DNA of 64,000 nt, from assembly GCA_002349055.1 (NCBI GenBank), contig DECD01000054.1, positions 130,771-194,770 on the forward strand, read 5' to 3'. The DNA comes from Bacteroidales bacterium UBA2939 (lineage in GTDB: Bacteria; Bacteroidota; Bacteroidia; Bacteroidales; P3). The notes under the pieces were generated by a model. That model was not told the DNA's origin, searched no databases, and worked only from the letters and a program-made list of their open reading frames with translations. This document shows, piece after piece, positions 55,553-64,000 of the stretch. The first letter of the stretch is position 1. Every line of letters begins with the position of its first letter. The position numbers were made by a program, and so were the translations under genes.

Positions 55553-56790
55553 ATGTTACAATCATCAATATAGGCGATGAGTTGCTTATCGGGCAGGTGG
55601 TCAACACGAATGCCTCGACGATGTCGAAGCTGCTCACCGAGGCGGGCATGAAGGTCCGCAAGACGATGGTGGTGGGCGATGTCTATGACGACATCCGTGC
55701 TGCCGTCGACGAGGCTATGCGCGAGAGCGACGCGGTGCTGGTCACCGGCGGCCTCGGTCCCACCAAGGACGACATCACAAAGAAACTGCTGTGTGAATAT
55801 TTCAACTCAGAACTGGTTGAAAACGAGATGGCTCTACAGAATGTAAAGCGCATCTTCGAGAGCCGTGGCTACGAGCTGACGCCCGTCAACCGCGTCCAGG
55901 CCCTCGTGCCTCGCTGCTGCGAGGTGTTGAACAACGATTTGGGGACGGCACCGTGCATGTGGTTTGGAGGTGAGGCCGTGCTGGTGTCGCTGCCCGGTGT
56001 GCCGTTCGAGATGGAGTGGCTGATGCGCAACCGTGTCATTCCCAAGCTGCAGGAGACCTTCAGTACCGACATCATCATCAACAAGAACATCCTGGTGCAG
56101 GGCATCGGCGAGTCGTTCCTGAGCGACTTGATAGAGCCGTGGGAACTGTCGCTGCCGGAGAACGTCAAGTTGGCTTACCTGCCGGTGGCAGGGCTGACCA
56201 AACTGAGGCTGACGGCAAGACTCCCACATAACTTTCCACTTTCCTCTTTCCACTTTCCACTTAAAGGCCTTTATGAGTTGGCCGGGAAATACATCGTCGG
56301 CGAGGACTGTGAGACCCTCGACGAGCTGGTGCACAAGACTTTGATTGAGAAAGGTCTCACCCTAGCCACCGCCGAGAGCTGCACAGGCGGCAACATCGCC
56401 CGCCTGCTGACGGCCCAAGCGGGTGCGTCGGCCTACTTCAAAGGCGGCGTGGTGGCCTACAGCAACGAGGTGAAAGAAAGTGCATTGGGCGTGAAACACA
56501 GCACTTTGGAAACCCACGGTGCTGTGAGCGAGGAGACCGTCCGCGAGATGGCGGAGGGTGTGCGCGAACGCCTGGGTGCCGACCTGGCCATTGCCACCAC
56601 CGGCATCGCCGGTCCCGACGGCGGCAGCGAGGAGAAACCCGTGGGGACGGTGTGGATTGCCGTGGCCGACAAAACACATACCGAAGCCAAACTGCTGCAA
56701 TTCGGAGCCAACCGCCGGCAGCAGAACATCGACCGCTCGACCAACCAAGCCTACGCAATGCTAATACGTCTGATATGTCAAAAGGACTGA
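55549..56790 (+). CDS. cinA: CinA-family nicotinamide-nucleotide amidase
   Basis: 413 residues. The N-terminal MoCF-like domain has IINIGDELLIGQVVNTN and VLVTGGLGPTKDDIT. The C-terminal amidase has TAESCTGGNIA, FKGGVVAYSNEVK and TTGIAGPDGGSEEKPVGTVW. It recycles NMN and clears damaged pyridine nucleotides. Between the domains, residues about 228-238 (HNFPLSSFHFPL region) come from an in-frame ACTTTCC array. The 3' end overlaps the next gene by 16 bases. Confidence 0.95.
   Translation: MNVTIINIGDELLIGQVVNTNASTMSKLLTEAGMKVRKTMVVGDVYDDIRAAVDEAMRESDAVLVTGGLGPTKDDITKKLLCEYFNSELVENEMALQNVKRIFESRGYELTPVNRVQALVPRCCEVLNNDLGTAPCMWFGGEAVLVSLPGVPFEMEWLMRNRVIPKLQETFSTDIIINKNILVQGIGESFLSDLIEPWELSLPENVKLAYLPVAGLTKLRLTARLPHNFPLSSFHFPLKGLYELAGKYIVGEDCETLDELVHKTLIEKGLTLATAESCTGGNIARLLTAQAGASAYFKGGVVAYSNEVKESALGVKHSTLETHGAVSEETVREMAEGVRERLGADLAIATTGIAGPDGGSEEKPVGTVWIAVADKTHTEAKLLQFGANRRQQNIDRSTNQAYAMLIRLICQKD
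56231..56262. repeat. In-frame ACTTTCC array inside cinA
   Basis: Four to five heptamers between the two catalytic domains; complement of the GGAAAGT word in hydF and the beta-mannosidase. Confidence 0.92.
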
Positions 56791-57152
56791 TAACAATCCT
56801 GATGCTCGTGGTGAGCAACGTCTTCATGACCTTCGCCTGGTATGGCAACCTGAAGCTGCAGCAGATGAACGTCATCAAAGACTGGCCGTTGATAGCCATC
56901 ATCGCCCTGTCGTGGGGAATGGCCTTCTTCGAGTATTCCTTCATGATACCGGCCAACCGAATCGGTAGCCAGATTACCGGCGGCCCGTTCTCGCTGATGG
57001 AGCTGAAAATCATCCAGGAATGTGTCTCGCTGCTGGTCTTCACCATCATCGTGGCCACCGTCTTCAAGGGCGAGCCTATCCGCTGGAACCACCTCGTCAG
57101 CTTCGGCTGCATCGTGCTGGCTGTCGTCTTTGCCTTCTGGAAAACGAAATAA
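56775..57152 (+). CDS. DMT-superfamily DUF486 membrane protein
   Basis: 125 residues from ATG 56775, overlapping the end of cinA. Four membrane helices (about 3-22, 35-55, 75-95 and 103-122) with FMTFAWYGNLK, SWGMAFFEYSFMIPANRIG and WNHLVSFGCIVLAVVFAF, the pattern of the small DUF486 proteins. Transport role unknown. It probably shares the folA-cinA transcript. Confidence 0.9.
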   Translation: MSKGLITILMLVVSNVFMTFAWYGNLKLQQMNVIKDWPLIAIIALSWGMAFFEYSFMIPANRIGSQITGGPFSLMELKIIQECVSLLVFTIIVATVFKGEPIRWNHLVSFGCIVLAVVFAFWKTK

Positions 57153-57161
57153 CCAAACGAC

Positions 57162-57737
57162 ATGATTACCACCCCTCTACTCAAAAGTCTCGTTGGTAAC
57201 ACGATTCAATTGTTCGACCGTCGGAACCGAAATCAGAAACAAATCAAAGGCTACAGCAAGACTACTGAGTTCAACGCCCGCAGTAGTGCCTGGTTCCTGA
57301 TAGTATTCTACATTGCTATGCTAGTGTTTTGGGCGTATTTAATCATTGCACAACCGTTCGTCGAACATGATGGCTTTAACTTTTGGGATTTGCTAGGGTG
57401 GATTATCCTTTATTGCATACCCGTTTTCGCCATTCTCTATCTGCGGCAAAGTATCTCTATGCTTAAAGCGAGAATTGTCGTGGGGCCTGAGAAGTTGGTG
57501 CTGGACGGAGCCTTGGAAGATACACGCAGAAGAAAGCGTTATCCTGGGCTGTACACAAGCGACATGATTGTGGAAATACCGTGGGAAGAGGTTTCTCTCA
57601 TAAAAATTGACTACTATTATTTTCAATTATTCGTAGAAACAAAAAAACACGAACGATACATGATGCTTTATGGATACTTCAGCACCAAGGTAAGTAGGGA
57701 AATTGCCAAATATCACAAAATAGAGGCTGATTCATGA
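57162..57737 (+). CDS. Two-helix membrane protein of unknown function
   Basis: 191 residues, no family recognised. Two membrane helices (about 43-63 and 78-93), a short basic N-terminus, and a soluble C-terminal part (about 100-191) with [21 protein letters not shown] and a strand pattern resembling PH-like domains of small bacterial membrane proteins. Codon use looks more AT-rich than the neighbours. The stop overlaps the beta-mannosidase start by four bases, so they are probably co-translated. Confidence 0.75.
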   Translation: MITTPLLKSLVGNTIQLFDRRNRNQKQIKGYSKTTEFNARSSAWFLIVFYIAMLVFWAYLIIAQPFVEHDGFNFWDLLGWIILYCIPVFAILYLRQSISMLKARIVVGPEKLVLDGALEDTRRRKRYPGLYTSDMIVEIPWEEVSLIKIDYYYFQLFVETKKHERYMMLYGYFSTKVSREIAKYHKIEADS

Positions 57738-59785
57738 AGAAAATTATCTATATCACTCTGCTGCCGCTATTGCTGACAGCATGCGCCACGAAGCCAGAGA
57801 AAGTCTATTTGACTGACTGGCAGTTTGAATACAACGGGCAGTGGTATCCCGCCACAGTACCGGGATTCCTCCATACCGATCTGATGGACAACGGCATCAT
57901 CCCCGACCCTTTTGTGGGTACCAACGAGGACTCGGTGCAATGGATTAAGGACAGCGTGTGGCACTACAAAATCGGCATAGACCGCTCACAACTGCCCGAG
58001 GGCGACTCGCTATGGGTGGTTTTCGAGGGACTGGCAGGGCGTGTGGAGATTGAGGGCATGGAGCGCGAGGAGGACACCGTCTACTGCAACAACTCCTACT
58101 ACTCGGACAATATGTTTGTCGAGCAGCGCTACTACCTGCCGCCAATGTGCGACACCATCCACCTCTACTTCCTGCCGCTCAACGACTCGCTCGGCGAACG
58201 GAACTACGGCATCCCCCTACCCGACCGCCGCGCCTTCACCCGCATAGCCCCCTACCAGCAAGGCTGGGATTGGGGGCCGAAATTGCAGAGCTGCGGAATA
58301 TGGAAAGAGGTGTATGTTACGGCTAGCAAGTCTAGTATAACTAGTAGTACTAGAAATACTAGTATATCTAGTTCTACTAGAATTGAGCTTCGCCAGGAGA
58401 AAGACAGTATCGGGCAGTGCTTTACCTTTTACAAAGATGGAAAGCCCATTTTCATCAAGGGAGCCAACTGGATACCTGTGCACTCGTTCCCGGTGGACGA
58501 CAGCGCTAACCGCGCCCGCTACCGCCAGCTGCTCTGCTCCGCCAAGGAGGCGGGATTCAACATGCTACGCGTGTGGGGCGGCGGCATCTACGAGCACGAC
58601 TACTTCTTCGACCTATGCGACTCGCTGGGGTTGATGGTATGGATGGATTTCAACTTCAGCACCATGCTCTACCCCGACAGCCCTTGGATGCTGGAGAGCA
58701 TCAAGGAAGAGGCCGTGCAGAATGTTCGACGTATCGCCCAACATCCATGCGTCGTCCTCTGGTGTGGCAACAACGAGGTGAAGAACGGCTGGGAAGACTG
58801 GGGCTGGCAGGGGGTGTACAAGTGGACGCCCGAGCAGCGCGCCCGCTTGCAGCACGGCATCGACACCATCTTCGGCGAGAATGGAATCCTTGCGAACGTG
58901 GTGAGGAAGTACGACCCCTACGGAAGACCCTATATCGTCACCTCGCCGCTTTATGGCTGGGGACATCCCGAATGCGTCACCCACGGCGACAGCCACTACT
59001 GGGGCGTTTGGTGGGGCGAGGAACCCTTTGAGAAATACGCCGAAAAAACCGGCCGCTTCATGAGCGAGTACGGATTCCAGAGCTACCCGATGGTCAGCAC
59101 CCTGAGTCGCGTGGTGCCGAAAGGGCAGCTTTCCATCGACTCGCCAGCGATGAAGAATCATCAGAAGCATGGGCGCGGTCGGGAGATTATCGACAAGGCC
59201 ATGCGGCAGTATTACGGTTTCGACAGCAAGAGCCTCAAGCTGGAGGATTTCTGCTATGTGTCGCAACTGCTACAGGCTTGGGGCACTGGCTACGGCATCT
59301 TCCAGCATATCAAGCAGCAGCCCCATTGCATGGGCACATTATACTGGCAGCTGAACGACTGCTGGCCCGTGGCTTCGTGGAGCAGCATCGACTTTTATGG
59401 AAACTGGAAGGCGCTGCACTACAGGGCGCAGGAACTTTTTCAAGCGGAAAGTGGAAAGTGGAATGTGGAAAGTGAAAAATGGGAGGAGTATTATAGTGTT
59501 TATCCCAAGGACCGTCAATATCCCGACCCGAAATACACTATTGGGCAGGCGTGGCAGAGTGACGGGAGGCTGGTGGTGACGCTCAAAGCACTTACCGACC
59601 TCTACGATGTCTATATCGACACCGACCCGCACATCGATGGCCACTTCACGCGCAACTTCGTTGACCTCAAGGCTGGGCAGAAGGTACGCACCGTACTCAT
59701 CCCCGCCGACCCGAAAGTCGAGATGCAGAACGTAACAATAAAAGTGAAAACACTAAACGAGATTTACTTCTACAACGGCAAATAA
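57734..59785 (+). CDS. GH2 beta-mannosidase lipoprotein lacking two accessory domains
   Basis: 683 residues with a lipoprotein signal (LLPLLLTAC). It has the N-terminal jelly roll (about 25-195, with [19 protein letters not shown]), the TIM barrel (about 218-570) with acid/base Glu348 in GNNEVKN and nucleophile Glu445 in SEYGFQSYP, and a C-terminal domain (about 600-683, with NFVDLKAGQ). Bacteroides homologs are about 850 residues. The Ig-like domain expected between jelly roll and barrel is absent, replaced by an array-coded Ser/Thr stretch (200-216). The domain after the barrel is also absent, with another array at 571-582. It removes terminal beta-mannose; activity is likely but not certain. 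Confidence 0.9.
   Translation: MKKIIYITLLPLLLTACATKPEKVYLTDWQFEYNGQWYPATVPGFLHTDLMDNGIIPDPFVGTNEDSVQWIKDSVWHYKIGIDRSQLPEGDSLWVVFEGLAGRVEIEGMEREEDTVYCNNSYYSDNMFVEQRYYLPPMCDTIHLYFLPLNDSLGERNYGIPLPDRRAFTRIAPYQQGWDWGPKLQSCGIWKEVYVTASKSSITSSTRNTSISSSTRIELRQEKDSIGQCFTFYKDGKPIFIKGANWIPVHSFPVDDSANRARYRQLLCSAKEAGFNMLRVWGGGIYEHDYFFDLCDSLGLMVWMDFNFSTMLYPDSPWMLESIKEEAVQNVRRIAQHPCVVLWCGNNEVKNGWEDWGWQGVYKWTPEQRARLQHGIDTIFGENGILANVVRKYDPYGRPYIVTSPLYGWGHPECVTHGDSHYWGVWWGEEPFEKYAEKTGRFMSEYGFQSYPMVSTLSRVVPKGQLSIDSPAMKNHQKHGRGREIIDKAMRQYYGFDSKSLKLEDFCYVSQLLQAWGTGYGIFQHIKQQPHCMGTLYWQLNDCWPVASWSSIDFYGNWKALHYRAQELFQAESGKWNVESEKWEEYYSVYPKDRQYPDPKYTIGQAWQSDGRLVVTLKALTDLYDVYIDTDPHIDGHFTRNFVDLKAGQKVRTVLIPADPKVEMQNVTIKVKTLNEIYFYNGK
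58331..58380. repeat. In-frame CTAGT array at a missing-domain junction of the beta-mannosidase
   Basis: Five to six imperfect 9-base units (tctagtataa, ctagtagta, ctagaaata, ctagtatat, ctagttcta). They stand between VYVTAS and IELRQEKD, where homologs have a roughly 110-residue domain. Confidence 0.92.
59446..59479. repeat. In-frame GGAAAGT array at the second missing-domain junction
   Basis: Four imperfect heptamers (ggaaagt, ggaaagt, ggaatgt, ggaaagt) encode [12 protein letters not shown] directly after the catalytic barrel, where homologs have another roughly 105-residue domain. Confidence 0.92.
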
Positions 59786-60390
59786 ATCACCTTCTTAGTC
59801 TCGAAGAACTCCTCCTCGAAGAAATCGCTGATGTCCCAGGTTTTGACCTTGTGACGAAAGGGGAACAGTTCGTTTTTGAGGTCGCCGCCCTTTAAATACA
59901 ATATTCCATTGCGCAGGGAATTGTACTGCGTCTTGGAGATTTTCTTTTTCACCCACGGGACGAACTCGCCCAGCGTGGTGACGGCACGCGAGACAACGAA
60001 ATCGTATTCTCCGTCCAGCTCCTCGGCGCGGATCTGCATGGCTTTGGTGTTGGTCAGGCCCATGCGGTCGATAACGTCGGACACCACCTTGATTTTCTTT
60101 CCGATGGAGTCTATCAGCGTGAAGCGTGCGTCGGGGAACATGATGGCCAGCGGCACTCCGGGGAAGCCGCCGCCAGTGCCCACGTCGAGCACCTCGCTCA
60201 TGGAGGCGAAGGGCATCACTTTGGCGATGGCCAGCGAGTGGAGCACATGGTGCTCGTAGAAATGCTCCATGTCCTTGCGCGAGATGACGTTGATTTGCGC
60301 GTTCCACTCCTCATACAAAGGCAACAGAGCGGCAAACTGCTCGCGCTGCCGCTCCGTAAGATTGGGGAAATATTTTAAAATACAATCCAC
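59770..60390 (-). CDS. rsmG: 16S rRNA (guanine527-N7)-methyltransferase
   Basis: 206 residues, GTG start at 60388-60390. SAM-binding [26 protein letters not shown] and the [13 protein letters not shown] segment define RsmG/GidB. It methylates G527 of 16S rRNA near the decoding site. Its 3' end overlaps the convergent beta-mannosidase by 16 bases. A TTCTTAG array fills the 30 bases between its start and the sigma gene's stop. Confidence 0.96.
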   Translation of the reverse strand: MDCILKYFPNLTERQREQFAALLPLYEEWNAQINVISRKDMEHFYEHHVLHSLAIAKVMPFASMSEVLDVGTGGGFPGVPLAIMFPDARFTLIDSIGKKIKVVSDVIDRMGLTNTKAMQIRAEELDGEYDFVVSRAVTTLGEFVPWVKKKISKTQYNSLRNGILYLKGGDLKNELFPFRHKVKTWDISDFFEEEFFETKKVIYLPL

Positions 60391-60420
60391 TTCTTAGTTC
60401 TTACCTCTTAGTTCTTAGCT
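60391..60420. repeat. Tandem array TTCTTAGTT / CTCTTAGTT
   Basis: Three imperfect 9-10-base units fit exactly between the rsmG start codon and the sigma-factor stop codon (60421). Related word at 62906-62942. Confidence 0.82.
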
Positions 60421-61281
60421 CTACAAATAGGCTTTCAGGTGCTTGCTCTTGCTGCTGGATTTGAGGCGTTTGATGCCTTTCTCCTTGATTTGGCGCACAC
60501 GTTCGCGGGTGAGGTTGAACTTCATGGCAATCTCGTCGAGACTCAGCGGGTGAGGCAGGCCGATGCCGAAGTACATCTTGATGACCTCGCGCTCGTATTC
60601 GGTCAGTGTGGAAAGGCTGCGCTCAATCTCCTGCGAGAGGCTCTCCTGCATGAGCTTGCTGTCGGTGGGAGGGGTGTCCTCGTTGGGCAGCACATCGACG
60701 AAGTTGACATCCTCGTCGCTGGCGAGAGGTGCGTCGATGGAGACGTGGCGGCCACTGATACCCATGATGGCCTTGATTTTATCCTCGGGAATGTCGAGCA
60801 GTTCGGCCAGCTCTTCCTCTGAAGGCGGGCGCTCGAGCTGCTGCTCCAGCTTGGAGATTTCCTTCTTGAGCTTGTTGAGGGCGCCAAGTTGGTTGGAGGG
60901 CAGACGCACAATGCGGCTGTTCTCAGCGATGGCCTGTAGAATGCTCTGGCGAATCCACCACACAGCATAGGATATGAATTTGAAACCACGGGTTTCGTCG
61001 AAACGCTTGGCAGCTTTGATGAGGCCCACGTTGCCCTCGTTGATAAGGTCGGGCAGCGAAAGTCCCTGGTTCTGGTACTGCTTGGCCACGGAGACGACGA
61101 AGCGCAGGTTGGCCTTGGTAAGGCGTTCGAGTGCCGCCTGGTCGCCCTGCTTGATGCGCTGTGCCAACTGTACCTCCTGCTCGGGCGTCAGCAGCTCTTC
61201 GCTGCAGATGTCCTGCAAGTATTTATCCAACGACTTGATATCGCGGTTGGTAATCGAATGGGTAATCTTCAGTTGTCTCAT
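60421..61281 (-). CDS. rpoD: Primary RNA polymerase sigma factor
   Basis: 286 residues, the short Bacteroidetes primary sigma without region 1.1. Region 1.2 ([19 protein letters not shown]), region 2 ([31 protein letters not shown] and [15 protein letters not shown]), region 3, and region 4 ([28 protein letters not shown]). It directs recognition of TTTG / TAnnTTTG promoters such as those seen in this window. It is followed by rsmG on the same strand. Confidence 0.96.
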   Translation of the reverse strand: MRQLKITHSITNRDIKSLDKYLQDICSEELLTPEQEVQLAQRIKQGDQAALERLTKANLRFVVSVAKQYQNQGLSLPDLINEGNVGLIKAAKRFDETRGFKFISYAVWWIRQSILQAIAENSRIVRLPSNQLGALNKLKKEISKLEQQLERPPSEEELAELLDIPEDKIKAIMGISGRHVSIDAPLASDEDVNFVDVLPNEDTPPTDSKLMQESLSQEIERSLSTLTEYEREVIKMYFGIGLPHPLSLDEIAMKFNLTRERVRQIKEKGIKRLKSSSKSKHLKAYL

Positions 61282-61460
61282 ACTTCACCTATTTATTTAC
61301 ACCAAATTTTGATTCTATAACGCAGAAAAATTGAAAATGTTACGTCACATGAAATTTTTTTTTCACAAATTGGCGTTTTTAACATTTTAGAAACCAACGC
61401 TCAAAGTCGCCGGGGGAAAAATATTCTGAAAAAAGAGATTTTTCCTACGGGAAATTTGTG

Positions 61461-61468
61461 TATTTTTG
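61461..61468 (+). promoter_or_regulatory. -7 box of the small lipoprotein gene
   Basis: TATTTTTG, 36 bases before the ATG at 61505, matching TAnnTTTG. The rest of the 223-base interval 61282-61504 shows only A/T-rich upstream DNA and no gene. Confidence 0.6.
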
Positions 61469-61504
61469 CAGTCGGAAAGAAAAAAAGTCTAAAAGCATAA
61501 AAAC

Positions 61505-61984
61505 ATGAAAAGAATCTCATTAATGATGCTGGTAGCTGCCGTTCTGGGGCTGACCGCCACCTCGTGCCGCAAAGACACCACCCACGACGCCTACCTCGAG
61601 AGTTCCGGAACCCGAGTGAAGGAAGTCACCGTGAAATATGACGATTGGGTGACCAACGACGAGGGTGTCAACTACATCTATTTCCCTATCAACTGGGATA
61701 TTCTCACGGACCATGTGGTGTATGACGGCAACGTCAACGTGTATGTCTACGAGAACGGCCGTCAGAACCCGCTGCCTTACGTCTACCCGCTGGGTTATGT
61801 GACCTACAGCGACAGCTCGTCGGATTTTGCCATCGAGAACCTCCGCTACGACGTCGAGGTGGGATGCGTGACCCTCATCATGCAGGACATGGATTTGGAG
61901 AAACCCGTTGTTACCCGCAACTGGCCGGATATGACCTTCCGCATCGTCGCCACTGCGCCCATCAATTACGTCATACAACAATAA
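61505..61984 (+). CDS. Small secreted lipoprotein of unknown function
   Basis: 159 residues with a lipoprotein signal (VAAVLGLTATSC). The mature part is beta-rich (VKEVTVKYDDWV, GNVNVYVYENGR) and ends FRIVATAPINYVIQQ, with no recognised motif. It resembles many small Bacteroidales lipoproteins. Monocistronic, with its own -7 box and a strong terminator directly after the stop. Confidence 0.8.
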   Translation: MKRISLMMLVAAVLGLTATSCRKDTTHDAYLESSGTRVKEVTVKYDDWVTNDEGVNYIYFPINWDILTDHVVYDGNVNVYVYENGRQNPLPYVYPLGYVTYSDSSSDFAIENLRYDVEVGCVTLIMQDMDLEKPVVTRNWPDMTFRIVATAPINYVIQQ

Positions 61985-61997
61985 TGAAAAAAAAATT

Positions 61998-62025
61998 GAG
62001 CCGCCAAATGGCGGCTCTTTTTTTT
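61998..62025. terminator. Terminator between convergent lipoprotein and folD genes
   Basis: 8-bp stem GAGCCGCC / GGCGGCTC with an AAAT loop. Eight T residues follow on the plus strand and A-rich sequence precedes it, so it can serve both directions. Confidence 0.92.
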
Positions 62026-62902
62026 ATCTCTTCTCGTGGCGGTGGTAGGCTTGGAGGGTGTTTTGCAGGAGCGACACGATGGTCAGCGGTCCCACGCCGC
62101 CGGGCACTGGCGTCACCCAGCTGCATTTCTTGTCCACCTCCGAATGCTTCACATCGCCGATGACGCGGTAGCCGTTCTTCTTCGTGGCATCGGCCACACG
62201 GTGGATACCCACGTCAATCACCACAGCACCTTCCTTCACCATGTCCTCGGTGACGAACTCGGGCTTGCCGATGGCCACCACCAGAATGTCGGCCTGGAGG
62301 CAGAGTTCCTTGAGGTTCTGGGTCTTGCTATGGCACATGGTGACGGTGCAGTCGAAGCCTTTGCGGCTCAACAGGTTGGCGGCAGGGGTGCCGACGATGT
62401 TCGAGCGGCCCAGCACCACGCAGTGCTTGCCGGTGGTCTCGATACCGTAGCGCTTGAGCAGCGTGCAGATGCCCATGGGAGTGGCGGGCACGAAGCATTC
62501 CTCGCCCAGCACCATGCGGCCGATGTTGATGGGGGTGAAGCCGTCGACATCCTTGTCGGGTGAGATGGAGTCGATGACCTTCTGCTCGTTGATGTGCTTG
62601 GGCAGCGGCAGCTGAACGATGAAGCCGTCGATGTCGGGGTCGTTGTTGAGGAATTCGATGGTCTCAAGCAACTGTTTCTCGGTAGTCTTTTCGCTCATGC
62701 GATAGACGCTCGAGGTGAAGCCCACTTCATGGGAGGATTTCTCCTTGTTGGCGACGTAGGTCATGCTGGCACCGTCCTCGCCCACAATTACTGCGGCCAG
62801 ATGGGGAGCGCGGTGGCCCTGCTGGGTCAGCGCACGCACCTCGTTGGCTATCTCGTCTTTAATCTGCAAGGCCAGTGCCTTGCCGTCCAATAACTGTTGC
62901 AT
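62024..62902 (-). CDS. folD: Methylenetetrahydrofolate dehydrogenase / cyclohydrolase
   Basis: 292 residues. Catalytic Lys in [10 protein letters not shown], substrate motif [14 protein letters not shown]-binding [16 protein letters not shown] and late [11 protein letters not shown]. It interconverts methylene-, methenyl- and formyl-tetrahydrofolate. A TTTTTAGTT array lies directly upstream of the ATG, between folD and the ffh stop. Confidence 0.96.
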   Translation of the reverse strand: MQQLLDGKALALQIKDEIANEVRALTQQGHRAPHLAAVIVGEDGASMTYVANKEKSSHEVGFTSSVYRMSEKTTEKQLLETIEFLNNDPDIDGFIVQLPLPKHINEQKVIDSISPDKDVDGFTPINIGRMVLGEECFVPATPMGICTLLKRYGIETTGKHCVVLGRSNIVGTPAANLLSRKGFDCTVTMCHSKTQNLKELCLQADILVVAIGKPEFVTEDMVKEGAVVIDVGIHRVADATKKNGYRVIGDVKHSEVDKKCSWVTPVPGGVGPLTIVSLLQNTLQAYHRHEKR

Positions 62903-62905
62903 ATC

Positions 62906-62942
62906 TCTTAGCTTTAGTTTTTAGTTTTAGTTTTTAGTTCTT
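62906..62942. repeat. Tandem array TTTTTAGTT / CTTTAG
   Basis: Four imperfect 7-9-base units starting four bases before the folD ATG. A weaker repeat (aacttaaactgat) follows up to the ffh stop codon at 62992. Confidence 0.82.
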
Positions 62943-62991
62943 GCTGTCGATATTCCGACAACTAACAACTTAAACTGATAACTTAAACTCA

Positions 62992-64000
62992 TTATCTTCT
63001 CTTTCTCATGGGCAGCTTGCCGCCGTTTTTGGAAACCATCTTCATCATCTTTCGGGTGTCCTCGAACTGTTTGAGGAAGCGGTTGAGTTCCTGGATGCTG
63101 CGGCCGCTGCCGGCGGCGATACGCTGCTTGCGGCTGCCGTTGAGGCACGAGGGGTTCTGGCGCTCGTAGGGGGTCATGGAGCCAATCATCGACTCGATGG
63201 GCACGAAGGCGTCGTCGCCAATCTCCACGTTCTTAGTCAGCTTGTCCATGCCGGGAATCATGCCGATGAGGTCCTTCATGGAACCCATCTTCTTGATTTG
63301 GGCTATCTGGGACAGGAAGTCGTCGAAGTTGTACTCGTTGTGCATCAACTTCTTGGAAATCTTCCTGGCTTCCATCTCGTCGTACTGTTCCTGGGCACGT
63401 TCAACCAGCGAGACCACGTCGCCCATGCCGAGGATGCGGTTGGCCATGCGGTCGGGGTGGAACACGTCGAGGGCATCCATCTTCTCGCCGATACCGACGA
63501 ACTTGATGGGTTTCTCCACCGTGTAACGGATGGTGAGAGCGGCACCGCCGCGGGTGTCGCCGTCAAGCTTGGTGAGCACCACACCGTCGAAATCAATGCG
63601 GTCGTTGAAGGCTTTGGCCGTGTTGACGGCATCCTGACCGGTCATCGAGTCGACCACGAAGAGTGTTTCCTGCGGCTGCAGCTCCTTCTTCAGGGCTGCA
63701 ATCTCGTCCATCATCTCCTCATCGACAGCCAGACGGCCGGCGGTATCGACAATAACCACGTTGTAGCCGCGTCCTTTGGCCTCATTGATAGCGTGTTTGG
63801 CAATCTCGACGGGATTGCGGTTGCCTTCCTCGGTGTAGACCGGCACCTGCACCTGCTCGCCCAGCGTCTGCAATTGGCTGATAGCGGCGGGACGGTAGAC
63901 GTCGCCAGCCACCAGCATCACGCTCTTGCCCTTCTTGGTCTTCAAGTAGTTGGCCAACTTGGCGCTGAAGGTGGTCTTACCGGAACCTTGCAGACCGGCG
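62992..64000 (-). CDS. ffh: Signal recognition particle protein Ffh, C-terminal part (runs off right edge)
   Basis: About 336 residues are visible, starting inside the G domain at the P-loop GLQGSGKTT; the N domain lies beyond the window. DVYRPAAISQL, VDTAGRLAVDE, LTKLDGDTRGGAA and GIGEKMDALDVFHPDR are SRP GTPase motifs. The methionine-rich M domain follows (LIGMIPGM, SMTPYERQNPSCLNGSRKQRIAAGSG) and binds signal peptides and SRP RNA. It targets membrane proteins co-translationally. Confidence 0.96.
   Translation of the reverse strand, partial: AGLQGSGKTTFSAKLANYLKTKKGKSVMLVAGDVYRPAAISQLQTLGEQVQVPVYTEEGNRNPVEIAKHAINEAKGRGYNVVIVDTAGRLAVDEEMMDEIAALKKELQPQETLFVVDSMTGQDAVNTAKAFNDRIDFDGVVLTKLDGDTRGGAALTIRYTVEKPIKFVGIGEKMDALDVFHPDRMANRILGMGDVVSLVERAQEQYDEMEARKISKKLMHNEYNFDDFLSQIAQIKKMGSMKDLIGMIPGMDKLTKNVEIGDDAFVPIESMIGSMTPYERQNPSCLNGSRKQRIAAGSGRSIQELNRFLKQFEDTRKMMKMVSKNGGKLPMRKRR

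Overview
The window comes from an uncultured anaerobic member of the Bacteroidales. The evidence is the short primary sigma factor, promoters of the TTTG / TAnnTTTG type, many Cys-lipoproteins and outer-membrane barrels with signal peptides ending in AQ, a type IX secretion pair (PorU, PorV), BspA-like leucine-rich repeats, and HydF, which points to [FeFe]-hydrogenase metabolism. Coding DNA is fairly GC-rich. Nearly every conserved gene belongs to the Bacteroidales core. No prophage, IS element, CRISPR array or conjugative module was seen.

Layout. 1-3074 (minus): two related OM barrel genes, the first cut by the window edge, then trigger factor. 3214-11262 (minus): an apparent operon, kamD-kamE-CoA-transferase subunit B-OM barrel-GH2-like protein-DUF4249-like lipoprotein. 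11584-18888 (minus): a 2434-residue modular LRR/InlB-repeat surface protein. 18976-24519 (minus): GH25 lysozyme, RNase G, a 29-residue COX24-like protein, HU, a CPBP protease, tRNA-Arg(CCG) and a MATE exporter. 24857-33364 (plus): porU-porV-ispF-clpS, then nfeD-floA-hdeD and a DUF4421-like protein. 33496-42389 (minus): panB, a secreted protein with a MoxR ATPase, three periplasmic foldase genes and guaB. 42765-49317 (plus): TlpA-like lipoprotein, OM protein, ribF, nitrilase, mutS2. 49314-53488 (minus): two paralogous secreted proteins. 53829-59785 (plus): hydF, folA, cinA, DUF486, a membrane protein and a beta-mannosidase. 59770-64000: rsmG, the primary sigma factor, a small lipoprotein, folD and a partial ffh.

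The most unusual signal is not a gene. About 27 short tandem-repeat arrays, with units of 7-11 bases, are scattered through the window. They are made from a limited set of recurring unit words (TAATTCC, TTTTCAA, GTCTAAAAG, GGAAAGT, CTAGTTCAA, CTCCTTAT, an 11-mer around CAACTCC and others). They sit directly against start and stop codons, supply stop codons, encode the hydrophobic cores of signal peptides, and lie in frame inside housekeeping enzymes (MutS2 twice, HydF twice, CinA, RibF). In the beta-mannosidase two arrays sit exactly where two accessory domains are missing. Several arrays come as inverted pairs that could fold into large hairpins, one of them around a start codon. They resemble in style the heptamer STRR repeats known from filamentous cyanobacteria, but the word reuse, the coding insertions and the domain-loss association merit study.

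Other points of interest are a GH2 protein without its nucleophile, 5,6-aminomutase genes without the rest of lysine fermentation, and a family of roughly 100-bp palindromic repeats at three intergenic sites. All calls rest on reading the sequence and on knowledge of the families; no database search was run.
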